Below, piece by piece: positions 35,505 through 42,813 of a DNA stretch of 64,000 nt. The notes below the pieces were generated by a model. It worked only from the letters and a program-made list of their open reading frames with translations. It had not been told where the DNA came from and made no database searches. Made by a program: the position numbers and the translations under genes. The stretch's first letter is position 1, and the number at the start of each line of letters is the position of its first letter. The stretch is taken from IMG/VR virus record IMGVR_UViG_3300013233_000195, positions 1-64,000 of that record, one strand, 5' to 3'. This DNA is from a virus.

Positions 35505-36045
35505 GAGACCAACGGAACAAGTTGTCTATGCGATCGTGTGTAGCAACTATACGCCGCCAGAGGTCTATGCTCTGTATGAGAAGGAAGAGGATGCGGAGAA
35601 GGCCCTTGCGAAAGCCTCAAAAGAAATTGAGTCTCTTCGAATTATGCCAATGGTATTGCATCTTCACACCCCATCAGCTACAATCAAGTTTTCAAAGCGA
35701 AAGCTGAATACTCTTAAGGAAGTTGCGGAGATTGCAAAGCACGACGACGTATACGTTGTAGGGCCACATCGAGATGGCTCTTACAACGAACTAATACAGC
35801 TTCATTTGGACTATCTTCCCGATTGGGAGAGAGTCACTAAGAGTCGTTTGCAAGATCCCTTTAACCACCATGCAGTAATTGCGATCCCCCTTTCAGAGCA
35901 AGCTATCATGGGCAGAGACATTCACTATTACTATGTGTGGGGAGATCCTCTCTACTTCTCAACACAGGCGCTGAACGCTTTAGAAACTCTGAATACTCTT
36001 GTAACTCTACTTGACGTTGATCTTGATAAGGAGAAGGAAGAATGA
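35497..36045 (+). CDS. Hypothetical protein
   Basis: 182 residues overlapping both neighbours. VVYAIVCSNYTPPEVYALYEK at the start suggests an alpha/beta fold that senses or carries small groups; the rest is mixed. No family recognised. Confidence 0.7.
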   Translation: MARRPTEQVVYAIVCSNYTPPEVYALYEKEEDAEKALAKASKEIESLRIMPMVLHLHTPSATIKFSKRKLNTLKEVAEIAKHDDVYVVGPHRDGSYNELIQLHLDYLPDWERVTKSRLQDPFNHHAVIAIPLSEQAIMGRDIHYYYVWGDPLYFSTQALNALETLNTLVTLLDVDLDKEKEE

Positions 36046-36446
36046 ATAGCAATCAAGACAAAAGCATCTCTTCGGTTAAGAGAGTCTGCTACTCCTGTGG
36101 TACTGACCTGTCCTCTTGGTGGATGACAACTTGGTGGTCTGATGAAACGGGAGAGCCCGTTGGTCCTTATTGCCAGGATTGTCTGAACAAAGCTAGACAG
36201 ACCTATAGGGAGAGAATGGCGACAATGTTCCTTACACCGGAGAAGATGCTAAAGCGTTGGGCTGAGCGAAATGTTCCGGATGACCCCTTTGCAGTTGCTT
36301 CTCGTGAGATTCGGATAGCGCGGAAAATTATCCGCGCTACTTGGAAAGAGGATATGGGCTCCATACGTCCACGTCGCGCAATTACTCTGCTCAATAAGAT
36401 GTTCGCATACATTCGTACTGTTCTGGAAATAGGAGAAGAAGAATGA
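36042..36446 (+). CDS. Zinc-finger protein
   Basis: 134 residues, ATGA overlap with the gene before. An N-terminal four-Cys site (CYSCGTDLSSWW, PYCQDCLNKAR) precedes basic helices. Not recognised. Confidence 0.7.
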   Translation: MNSNQDKSISSVKRVCYSCGTDLSSWWMTTWWSDETGEPVGPYCQDCLNKARQTYRERMATMFLTPEKMLKRWAERNVPDDPFAVASREIRIARKIIRATWKEDMGSIRPRRAITLLNKMFAYIRTVLEIGEEE

Positions 36447-36820
36447 AGAAGAACAAAGTGAAGCTGACGAAGCAAAAGACATTAAGATATTGGGCAAACT
36501 ACGCTGTTACAGAGTCAGAGAGAACTGTTGCTCACGAGGTACTGATGCTGCGGGAGATTGTGCGAGCATTCTGGTTGGAAGATAACTCACAGGGAGATAG
36601 CCGGGGACTTGTTTTTCGACACTATCACATTCCTTCCGAGGAACAAGCTGCCTGGATTCACGCTGTGCTCAATGACGCTGGGCCAGATGGTGTAACAGTA
36701 AAACTCAAGAAAGAGGACGCCGAGTGGCTGGCGAGACCGTGCTCCCGACATGGAAGGTACGCCTGCATGTTCCGCATCAAAGAAGCGGTGAAGCGAGCGC
36801 TGGACGCGAGTGATGAGTAG
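36443..36820 (+). CDS. Hypothetical protein
   Basis: 125 residues, ATGA overlap. Its 3' half is clearly GC-richer than its 5' half and marks the left edge of the GC-rich island. Contains two Cys near the end (RPCSRHGRYACMF). Not recognised. Confidence 0.65.
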   Translation: MKKNKVKLTKQKTLRYWANYAVTESERTVAHEVLMLREIVRAFWLEDNSQGDSRGLVFRHYHIPSEEQAAWIHAVLNDAGPDGVTVKLKKEDAEWLARPCSRHGRYACMFRIKEAVKRALDASDE

Positions 36821-36917
36821 CGGCGGGCGGAAGAAGCCGCCCTTCGTGCCGGACCAGGCCCTATTTACAGGGAGGAGCCTAATGAAAATAAGGAGGATTG
36901 GCATTTGGATGCACTAG
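36813..36917 (+). pseudogene. Truncated duplicate of the 37050 gene
   Basis: A 34-residue frame whose first 9 residues (MSSGGRKKP) are identical to the start of the gene at 37050 and whose next residues are similar, after which similarity stops. It looks like a leftover of a local duplication at the left boundary of the GC-rich island. Confidence 0.5.
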
Positions 36918-37057
36918 ACCATCTAGCTATTGTGCTATATGGAAGGCCAGCTACTGCGAGAGAGTATTTGGGGGGATCTAATGCAAAGATTCTTGAAGAC
37001 GCGGCGAAGATACTGGAAAGACTTTTGTGTGAGCTAAAGGAGAAAGACAATGAGTAG
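36905..37057 (+). CDS. Small hypothetical protein
   Basis: 50 residues from a TTG 8 bases after AAGGAGG, ending in the start of the next gene. Helical and acidic (SNAKILEDAAKILERLL). Not recognised. Confidence 0.55.
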   Translation: MDALDHLAIVLYGRPATAREYLGGSNAKILEDAAKILERLLCELKEKDNE

Positions 37058-37259
37058 TGGTGGAAGAAAGAAGCCGGTATTCCTCCCGAACCCAAGGCTG
37101 ACGGTGGGCGAAGCAAGAGCCCTTCGTAGTTCGAAGGTTATTATGGGGTGGGGGGATGTAATGAGGGTCCATGCCCCAAACTGTAGGTGCCCTGCGTGCC
37201 GTGGCATCCGCAAGCTCCGCGCCGCGCTCAAGCGGATGGAAGAGGAGGAGAAGCCGTGA
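37050..37259 (+). CDS. Small Cys-rich protein
   Basis: 69 residues with AAAGGAG upstream. CRCPACRGI near the end is a likely zinc knuckle. Start sequence duplicated at 36813. Overlaps the next gene by four bases. Confidence 0.65.
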   Translation: MSSGGRKKPVFLPNPRLTVGEARALRSSKVIMGWGDVMRVHAPNCRCPACRGIRKLRAALKRMEEEEKP

Positions 37260-37639
37260 AGATCGACCACCGCGAGCTGGAGCGCGACCTGGCCCGCAAC
37301 CCGGCGGACTACGACGATGACAAGGTGCAGACGCGAACCTGCCACTTAGCCAACCAGTACGGGCACGTCTTTGGAAAGGTGGTACTGGCTCCTGAATGCG
37401 GGAGCGACTTCTGTGATAGCTGCGGCGATTGTTTGGGCTGTTCGCAAGCAGACGGTCCCTGCCTCGTGGACGAAGACGGGAACCACTTCTGGGTCCATTA
37501 CAGCGACGACGTGGAGGCGTTGAAAAAGTGGCTCGAAGAAAGGGAGGTGGACGAGGCGCACAGGGAAAAGCTGGTCGCCACCTGGAGTGATTTCGACCCA
37601 CTCAAGCAGGCAGAGAAGGAGGAAAAAAACAATGAGTGA
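37256..37639 (+). CDS. Hypothetical Cys-rich protein (GC-rich island)
   Basis: 127 residues from a GTG after GGAGAAG. A cluster of seven Cys residues (CGSDFCDSCGDCLGC) suggests metal binding. Codon use is visibly GC-richer than in the neighbouring replication genes. Not recognised. Confidence 0.7.
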   Translation: MKIDHRELERDLARNPADYDDDKVQTRTCHLANQYGHVFGKVVLAPECGSDFCDSCGDCLGCSQADGPCLVDEDGNHFWVHYSDDVEALKKWLEEREVDEAHREKLVATWSDFDPLKQAEKEEKNNE

Positions 37640-38037
37640 TCACAAGGGAGAAGTGGGAAGCCGACGTGTTCTACGAGGTCTGGAGGCTAGTGATGATTAA
37701 CCTAGACGACAACCGCCGGACGGGGCGTACATCACGGATGCTCGCTGAGGCAGAACGCTTGGTTCGCGAGGAGGGCAAGCCTGTTCTAATTGTTGCGGCG
37801 AACTATGCTCAGTCCGAGGCCCTTCTCAAGCAGATTCCAAAGGATATTTCTGGTTCGATAGAAGTGCTTACTCTCCGAGAAGCGGCAACGCGGATCGACT
37901 TCGGCGAGGGCGATTGGCCCCGGATGTGGGGTTTTTGTGTCTGCCTGGCAGATCACTACGCGACCGAGTTGTTTCTGGAGGAATGTGCTGGGTGGCTGAT
38001 TGATCAGAGGAATCAGTGGGAAGCTGGAGGTGAGTGA
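37636..38037 (+). CDS. P-loop-like protein (GC-rich island)
   Basis: 133 residues from GTG at 37636, or 114 from the ATG at 37693, which has the better Shine-Dalgarno (GGAGG). RRTGRTSRMLAEAERL followed by VLIVAANYAQSEAL resembles a minimal Walker A and strand. No Walker B is obvious. It directly precedes the ATPase. Confidence 0.6.
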   Translation: MITREKWEADVFYEVWRLVMINLDDNRRTGRTSRMLAEAERLVREEGKPVLIVAANYAQSEALLKQIPKDISGSIEVLTLREAATRIDFGEGDWPRMWGFCVCLADHYATELFLEECAGWLIDQRNQWEAGGE

Positions 38038-39116
38038 TGCGAATTGAAGAGTTGCAGCTACACAACTTCCGCCGCTATGAAGCCGCTTTGTTCCGTTTCC
38101 ACCCACAGTTCACAGTCCTCGTCGGTGACAACGGGAAGGGCAAGACAACGGTGCTTGATGCACTGGCGGTGCTGTTTGGCACCTACTTTCAGGGTTCGGG
38201 GATTGAGATAGGGCGACGAACAATCCAGAAGTCAGACGCACGCTTCGTCGTACACGAAGTCGAGGGGCAGGTCTCGTTCGAGCCGCAACGCACGGTCTAC
38301 CTCAAGGCGACGGTGGAAACCGGTGGCCGGTTGCTCACCTGGAGGCGAGATCTTGGAGATCGGGGCTCCAAGGCCCGAGAGCTTATTGAGTTGGGAGCGC
38401 AGCATCGCGATAGGGTCGCGGCGGGAGACTTCACCGACCTCCCGCTGATGCTCTACTATGGCTCGGGTCGGCTGTGGTGCCCTCACAAGGATGTGCAGCC
38501 CGACCGCCCAGGCTCTCGCCTGGATGCATATCGCTTCAGCCTTGACCCCAAGTCCGACCACAAGGGCTTCGAGAGGTGGTTCAAGCGCCTCACATACGCC
38601 GCGCTTCAGAAGGGCACGGAAAGCCCGGCAATTGAGGCGGTCGCGCACGTCGTGAAGTCTTGCATCCCGGATGCACAATCTTTTTTCTTCGACACTGGTG
38701 GGGACCACATGGTCCTCTCCTTGGATGATGGGGAGTCGGTCCCTTTCGACAACCTCTCGGATGGCTTTCGGAACATGGTCGCGATGGTTGCGGACATCGC
38801 CCATCGTGCGAGCCGCCTCAACCCCCACCTCGGAGCGGACGCCCCCGCTCTCACGCGGGGGATTGTGCTCATCGACGAGATCGACCTCCATCTCCATCCG
38901 CGCTGGCAACGACGTGTCGTCCACGACCTGAAGACCGCCTTCCCGGCACTCCAGTTCATCGCCACCACCCATTCGCCGTTCATCCTTCAATCTCTCAGTC
39001 CCGGCGAGGTCATCGACCTTGATCTCGACACGAGCGCAGCCATCGTCAAGGCGACCCTGCCAGGAGCCGCGGCGCTGGCGAAGAAGGAGGCTATAAAAGA
39101 TGAAAAGCGATCTTGA
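38037..39116 (+). CDS. RecF/OLD-like AAA ATPase (GC-rich island)
   Basis: 359 residues. Walker A GDNGKGKTT near residue 33, signature-like NLSDGFRNM, Walker B GIVLIDEIDLHLHP and a switch His in IATTHSPFIL place it with the RecF/SMC-like ATPases of the COG3950 sort. Relatives work in DNA repair or in anti-phage systems such as Septu and some retrons, normally with a partner nuclease; no HNH or TOPRIM nuclease is adjacent here. GC-rich sequence and codon use unlike the neighbours suggest recent transfer. Confidence 0.82.
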   Translation: MRIEELQLHNFRRYEAALFRFHPQFTVLVGDNGKGKTTVLDALAVLFGTYFQGSGIEIGRRTIQKSDARFVVHEVEGQVSFEPQRTVYLKATVETGGRLLTWRRDLGDRGSKARELIELGAQHRDRVAAGDFTDLPLMLYYGSGRLWCPHKDVQPDRPGSRLDAYRFSLDPKSDHKGFERWFKRLTYAALQKGTESPAIEAVAHVVKSCIPDAQSFFFDTGGDHMVLSLDDGESVPFDNLSDGFRNMVAMVADIAHRASRLNPHLGADAPALTRGIVLIDEIDLHLHPRWQRRVVHDLKTAFPALQFIATTHSPFILQSLSPGEVIDLDLDTSAAIVKATLPGAAALAKKEAIKDEKRS

Positions 39117-39399
39117 AATCCACGAAGAATGTGCTAGAATTCAGGAACAACTAGAAAATCAGCGCGATGAGGCCATCGCTCGTGCAGACAGACTTGAACG
39201 GGAGCGAGCGGATGAGCGCGACCATCCGTGGGCCGACTTTCTGGCCGCTAGGGTCCGGGCCATCAGATGGCTGCGCTCACAGAGGAAAACGAGCGGGGAA
39301 ATCGCACAAGCGGTGTCACTGGATGCTTCGCAGGTGTTTTCGATCCTGCTCAAGAGTGATATTCTGCCGGAGGAGACTCACATGGAGGAGAAGTCATGA
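39100..39399 (+). CDS. Coiled-coil plus HTH protein
   Basis: 99 residues overlapping the ATPase stop, with GAAGGAGG upstream. An N-terminal coiled coil (QLENQRDEAIARADRLERER) leads to a helix-turn-helix-like end (KTSGEIAQAVSLDASQVFSILL). A likely regulator or partner of the ATPase. Confidence 0.68.
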   Translation: MKSDLEIHEECARIQEQLENQRDEAIARADRLERERADERDHPWADFLAARVRAIRWLRSQRKTSGEIAQAVSLDASQVFSILLKSDILPEETHMEEKS

Positions 39400-39734
39400 A
39401 AGGACGTAGACCGTGGCGGCCTCACCCAAAAGCTGATTCCTTGATTCTCGACGTTGACGGGCATGTTGTGTGCAAGGTCTCTCTGCCCACCGGACAACCA
39501 GCGAAGCCAATCCGGGACATGGTGGTGCGTGCGGTGAACCTTTATGAAAGAGTGCAAGGGACCCGAGAAGAGAGGCCAAGTGTTATACTTGCCGATGACA
39601 AGCCAAGGAAGGTTAACGTAGATTGTCGGAAGTCTCGTACTCGTCATTCCCGGCAAGTCAGGAGACTTCCAAGATTTGTGCCGGATCGGTTTGCTAGCTC
39701 AAAGGGCCTCTGGACAAAAGGAGATGCAAAATGA
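39396..39734 (+). CDS. Hypothetical basic protein
   Basis: 112 residues, ATGA overlap. Arg-rich C-terminus. At the right edge of the GC-rich island. Not recognised. Confidence 0.62.
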   Translation: MKGRRPWRPHPKADSLILDVDGHVVCKVSLPTGQPAKPIRDMVVRAVNLYERVQGTREERPSVILADDKPRKVNVDCRKSRTRHSRQVRRLPRFVPDRFASSKGLWTKGDAK

Positions 39735-39928
39735 AGTTCAAACCACTTACAAGACAGCAGTTAGAAACACTTAGAGATGATGATGGCATTGCAGTCTTTG
39801 AACCCGACACATGGCAAGTTGCTTGTACCGCTCTCTATTACCTGGACCTACTTTGCGATGCCACTATCCGGGCTGAGAGACTTGAACGGGAAATACAAGA
39901 TTCCAATTCAGAAGAAGAAAATAAATGA
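39731..39928 (+). CDS. Small hypothetical protein
   Basis: 65 residues, ATGA overlap. Acidic, helical. Composition returns to that of the rest of the phage. Not recognised. Confidence 0.6.
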   Translation: MKFKPLTRQQLETLRDDDGIAVFEPDTWQVACTALYYLDLLCDATIRAERLEREIQDSNSEEENK

Positions 39929-40098
39929 GAAAATCAACAAAAGGTGTCTTTACAAAAGTCTTCTTTGCTGCCCTCTTTGCAATGGCAGGTGCTCAAGTCC
40001 TTGGAGTTCCTGCACAGTTGATTGCTGGAGGTGGACTAATTATTGCTGCCGCACTCTTCCTTGTGGTGGCTCTTGTAGACTTTCTTATTCCCCTTTAA
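39925..40098 (+). CDS. Small membrane protein, two TM segments
   Basis: 57 residues, overlapping the preceding stop by four bases. Two hydrophobic stretches (VFFAALFAMAGAQVLGV and LIIAAALFLVVALVDFLI) after a basic start. A small inner-membrane protein of unknown role. Confidence 0.62.
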   Translation: MRKSTKGVFTKVFFAALFAMAGAQVLGVPAQLIAGGGLIIAAALFLVVALVDFLIPL

Positions 40099-40108
40099 GG
40101 AGAACACA

Positions 40109-40744
40109 ATGCAGTATCCAAAGATTCAATCTGTTTGGAAAAGAGATCCAAAAACGCCCAAGTATCTTTTGGAAGGCCAGTGGACCACACCAGAATTCGA
40201 GTACCTTAAGGATCTCTTCTGGGAGTGGACGGAGAAGGTTGATGGAATGAATATCCGAGTCATCTGGGACAAGGATAGCCCCCAGCCACTTCGGTTCGCT
40301 GGTAGGACGGACAGAGCACAGATCCCAACATTTCTACTAGACAAACTTTTTGAGTTGTTCCCACCAACTAAGTTTGCAGACTTTCCAGATCAGATTACTC
40401 TGTTTGGAGAAGGTTACGGTGAAAAGATTCAGAAGGGTGGGGGCAATTACGGCGAGCCTTCCTTTGTGCTTTTCGATGTTTTCTGTGGCATGTGGCTCAA
40501 AAGAGACAATGTTAATGACATCGCCGCAGTGCTAGGTATTCGATCTGTGCCAGTCGTAGGTTTTGGGACTCTTCCAGAACTGGTTAAGTATGCTGAAGCT
40601 GGTCCCGACTCATGCTGGGGAGATTTCACTGCTGAAGGATTTGTTGCCCGCCCAACATTTGAGTTGCTTGACAGAAGAGGAAACAGAATCATCACAAAGA
40701 TAAAGTACAAGGACTTTAATCATGGAGATTCAAATGTCGTTTGA
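40109..40744 (+). CDS. Compact RNA ligase (nucleotidyltransferase)
   Basis: 211 residues. Covalent nucleotidyltransferase motifs: I EKVDGMNIRV (Lys is AMP-linked), III LFGEGYGEKI, IIIa VLFDVFC, IV EGFVARP and V ITKIKYKDF. It is short, without an added C-terminal domain, resembling Rnl2-like or other small phage ligases. It would seal nicked RNA or DNA. No kinase/phosphatase is visible in the window. AAGGAG precedes the ATG. Confidence 0.87.
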   Translation: MQYPKIQSVWKRDPKTPKYLLEGQWTTPEFEYLKDLFWEWTEKVDGMNIRVIWDKDSPQPLRFAGRTDRAQIPTFLLDKLFELFPPTKFADFPDQITLFGEGYGEKIQKGGGNYGEPSFVLFDVFCGMWLKRDNVNDIAAVLGIRSVPVVGFGTLPELVKYAEAGPDSCWGDFTAEGFVARPTFELLDRRGNRIITKIKYKDFNHGDSNVV

Positions 40745-40892
40745 TAGCGCTGTAAAGGTCTCTAGAATCATTATAACGGTTGCATCTGGTTTCACAGGCA
40801 TCTTCCTCCTTGGAGCGGCCCCAAAAACCATTCTAGGTATCTTCCTGCTTGCTTATGCGTTTATCCGCATCATAGGAGATCTCTACTTATGA
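40734..40892 (+). CDS. Small membrane protein
   Basis: 52 residues starting inside the ligase stop region, with GGAG upstream. Two hydrophobic segments (IIITVASGFTGIFLLG and ILGIFLLAYAFIRII). Unknown role. Confidence 0.6.
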   Translation: MSFDSAVKVSRIIITVASGFTGIFLLGAAPKTILGIFLLAYAFIRIIGDLYL

Positions 40893-41017
40893 AGACCAAA
40901 AAACCAACAATTCTAGACAATAACAACCTTACTAGAAAAGAGCGTAAGGCGGTTATACGAGCACTTTATCAACTCATCCAAAACTTAGAGGATCAATGGC
41001 AATTATGGAAAAGATGA
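40889..41017 (+). CDS. Very small basic protein
   Basis: 42 residues, ATGA overlap with the preceding gene, AGGAG 10 bases upstream. Helical (TRKERKAVIRALYQLIQNLE). Not recognised. Confidence 0.5.
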   Translation: MKTKKPTILDNNNLTRKERKAVIRALYQLIQNLEDQWQLWKR

Positions 41018-41325
41018 CAAGTACACAAGAACAACCGACCACACTAAGACTTTGTCACCGCTCCGAAGCCCCCAAAACATCTTTGACTTTTGAGACCGCA
41101 TTACCAGTCTACAACAAGCTCAAGCCATTTCTAGCCCTTCGTAAAAACCTTCTATTCCCAGGGCAGTTTAGATCAGCCGGAAAACATCGTTGTTTGGCAA
41201 CCTCCGCAAGAATGTTTACCGAAGTCGTGTGGGCACCAAATCCAGCGCAAAAATACAGAAGGCTCAGATACGACGAGTTCTGCGCATACTACAACATTTA
41301 CCCTTTCAATGGTCGTGAATTTTAA
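40996..41325 (+). CDS. Hypothetical protein
   Basis: 109 residues, with GAGG ahead of the ATG; its last base is the first base of the methyltransferase gene. Contains spaced Cys and aromatic residues (RYDEFCAYYNIYPF). Not recognised. Confidence 0.65.
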   Translation: MAIMEKMTSTQEQPTTLRLCHRSEAPKTSLTFETALPVYNKLKPFLALRKNLLFPGQFRSAGKHRCLATSARMFTEVVWAPNPAQKYRRLRYDEFCAYYNIYPFNGREF

Positions 41326-42017
41326 TGCTTACCGTAGGTTCCTGCTTTACTGGCATCGGTGGTATTGATATTGGGCTCTCACTAGCAGGGCTCAAAGTCC
41401 TTTGGCAGATTGAAATAGATCCCCAATGCCAAAGAATCCTAAAATCCCATTGGCCCATCACAACACTTTACAAGGATATTTGCAATGTTCCAAAGACAAT
41501 CAAGCACGTTGACGTTATCACTGGAGGTATCCCCTGCCAACCCACAAGCCAAGCAGCCGCCAGAACCCACAGGGGGAAACATTGGATGTGGCCTCCCTTC
41601 TTCAACCTTATCAAAACTCTCAAACCCAAATACGTTATCATTGAAAATCCCCAAAGTCTTCGCTTCCGTCAAAGAGGACTTGGCGAAATACTCCAAGACT
41701 TGGCCCAAATCGGGTATGATGCGGAATGGTCTGTGTTACGAGCTTCCGACATTGGAGCACCACACAGAAGAGCCCGAATATGGGTGGTTGCCCACCCCCA
41801 CAGCAAAAGCAAACCAGACAGCACCATCCATGCAGAAGCACCGCTCCTGTCGCAATTTACAAAGACTGTTCCCTGGCCCGATCCACCCAAACATATTCGA
41901 ATGGCTTCTTGGGTTCCCCATAGATATGACAGACTTAGAATGCTTGGAAACGCGGCCATGCCCGCCATGGCCCACACAATAGGAGAATACATTCTCAATC
42001 ATAATGGAGAATCATGA
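41325..42017 (+). CDS. dcm: DNA cytosine-5 methyltransferase
   Basis: 230 residues. Motifs: I FTGIGGIDIG, IV GGIPCQPTS with the catalytic Cys, VI IIENPQS, VIII APHRRARIWVVA, and X MLGNAAMP. The protein is short and lacks most of the usual target-recognition domain between VIII and IX, so specificity may be low or supplied otherwise. It probably protects phage DNA from restriction. A second long frame overlaps its 3' two thirds. Confidence 0.9.
   Translation: MLTVGSCFTGIGGIDIGLSLAGLKVLWQIEIDPQCQRILKSHWPITTLYKDICNVPKTIKHVDVITGGIPCQPTSQAAARTHRGKHWMWPPFFNLIKTLKPKYVIIENPQSLRFRQRGLGEILQDLAQIGYDAEWSVLRASDIGAPHRRARIWVVAHPHSKSKPDSTIHAEAPLLSQFTKTVPWPDPPKHIRMASWVPHRYDRLRMLGNAAMPAMAHTIGEYILNHNGES
41485..41982 (+). 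CDS. Overlapping +1-frame ORF within dcm
   Basis: 165 codons fully inside the methyltransferase gene in another frame, starting at an ATG 8-9 bases after AAGGA. Its product carries WPKSGMMRNG, YGWLPTPTA and IFEWLLGFPIDMTDLE, which I recognise from phage and bacterial proteins annotated as DNA methylase-associated. The motifs coincide with motif VIII and X DNA, so the resemblance may come from constraint on the main frame. Real expression is not shown. Confidence 0.35.
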   Translation: MFQRQSSTLTLSLEVSPANPQAKQPPEPTGGNIGCGLPSSTLSKLSNPNTLSLKIPKVFASVKEDLAKYSKTWPKSGMMRNGLCYELPTLEHHTEEPEYGWLPTPTAKANQTAPSMQKHRSCRNLQRLFPGPIHPNIFEWLLGFPIDMTDLECLETRPCPPWPTQ

Positions 42018-42238
42018 AACCTTTTAGAATTGTCCACACAAAGGAAACCAATCATTATGAAATCCGTGAAATCGTCTATGACACAAACAAGAACATTGTA
42101 AACTCTTTTCCCACAATCCTTGTAGAAGCAACACAAGAAGAACTCTTACAAAAGGTTAAAGATATAATGGAAGCGTTCTCCTCCCCAGTTTTACACTCTT
42201 CACCACTACATAGACGTAGTAGGCTAAAAGAACACTAA
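42014..42238 (+). CDS. Small hypothetical protein
   Basis: 74 residues, ATGA overlap with dcm and GGAG upstream. Mixed alpha/beta. Not recognised. Confidence 0.62.
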   Translation: MKPFRIVHTKETNHYEIREIVYDTNKNIVNSFPTILVEATQEELLQKVKDIMEAFSSPVLHSSPLHRRSRLKEH

Positions 42239-42280
42239 AGATACTGAGATAACCATTATCATCACACAAAGGATAATAAA

Positions 42281-42499
42281 ATGAGAACAAAACAAGATCA
42301 ACTATGCCCGCGCTGTATGGGCACAGGAACCTACATATTTCCAGGCGACTCGACCCCAACCTCCTGTGAGTGGTGCCATACCACTGGCAAGGTAGACCGG
42401 TACACAAAAGATAGGTGTATAGAGTTCTACAGACAACAGAAACAAAAGAAGCACATCTCCACCCTCCCAATCCATTTGAGGCCAGCACAGGGCAAATGA
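42281..42499 (+). CDS. DnaJ-type zinc-finger protein
   Basis: 72 residues with CPRCMGTG and CEWCHTTG, the repeat of the DnaJ central zinc domain, then a basic tail. Last rightward gene. Its Shine-Dalgarno is weak (AAAGGAT). Confidence 0.68.
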   Translation: MRTKQDQLCPRCMGTGTYIFPGDSTPTSCEWCHTTGKVDRYTKDRCIEFYRQQKQKKHISTLPIHLRPAQGK

Positions 42500-42555
42500 G
42501 GGGGACTACAAGCGATTCTCACACAAGAGTTGAGCACAGGGAGTGGCCCCCGCTT

Positions 42556-42693
42556 GTGCTCGTTAGTATAACATACCATTTTTTTGAGCTAAATTTACAT
42601 TGGCTAATTTTTTTTGAGCTTCTGTGCTCTCACCTGTGCTCTTTAGTGTAACATACCATTTTTTTGAGTCATTTTTATGGTGGCTATTTTTTA
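42556..42693. repeat. Two imperfect direct repeats of about 58 bp
   Basis: Copies at 42556-42614 and 42636-42693 (80-bp period) share GTGCTC-N-TTAGT-N-TAACATACC, a T tract, GAG and GGCTA. They lie in the gene-free gap between the converging gene blocks (42500-42813). T tracts followed by GAG could act as weak bidirectional terminators or protein-binding sites. Confidence 0.7.
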
Positions 42694-42732
42694 GCTTAGT
42701 TCATGCCACCTTGAGATTTCCGATTTTGGAGT

Positions 42733-42752
42733 AAAAGATATCTATATCTTTT
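42733..42752. terminator. AT-rich hairpin at the convergent junction
   Basis: AAAAGATAT and ATATCTTTT form a 9-bp stem with a two-base spacer and end in a T run on the + strand. A weak terminator candidate for rightward transcription. Confidence 0.4.
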
Positions 42753-42776
42753 TATCCGGAGTTGGACTGGCGGAAT

Positions 42777-42803
42777 GCCCCACGCGCGCGTTGCGCGTGG
42801 GGC
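42777..42803. terminator. GC-rich hairpin after the leftward gene block
   Basis: An 11-bp perfect stem (GCCCCACGCGC with its complement) and 5-base loop, just past the stop of the gene at 42814. No T run, so more likely a barrier or processing hairpin than a simple intrinsic terminator. Confidence 0.55.
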
Positions 42804-42813
42804 CCGCCCCTAC

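Noticed and set aside
38232-38990. 252-codon leftward open frame antisense to the island ATPase
   Set aside because: It is a by-product of GC-rich coding; no Shine-Dalgarno and no recognisable motif, while the other strand has clear ATPase motifs.
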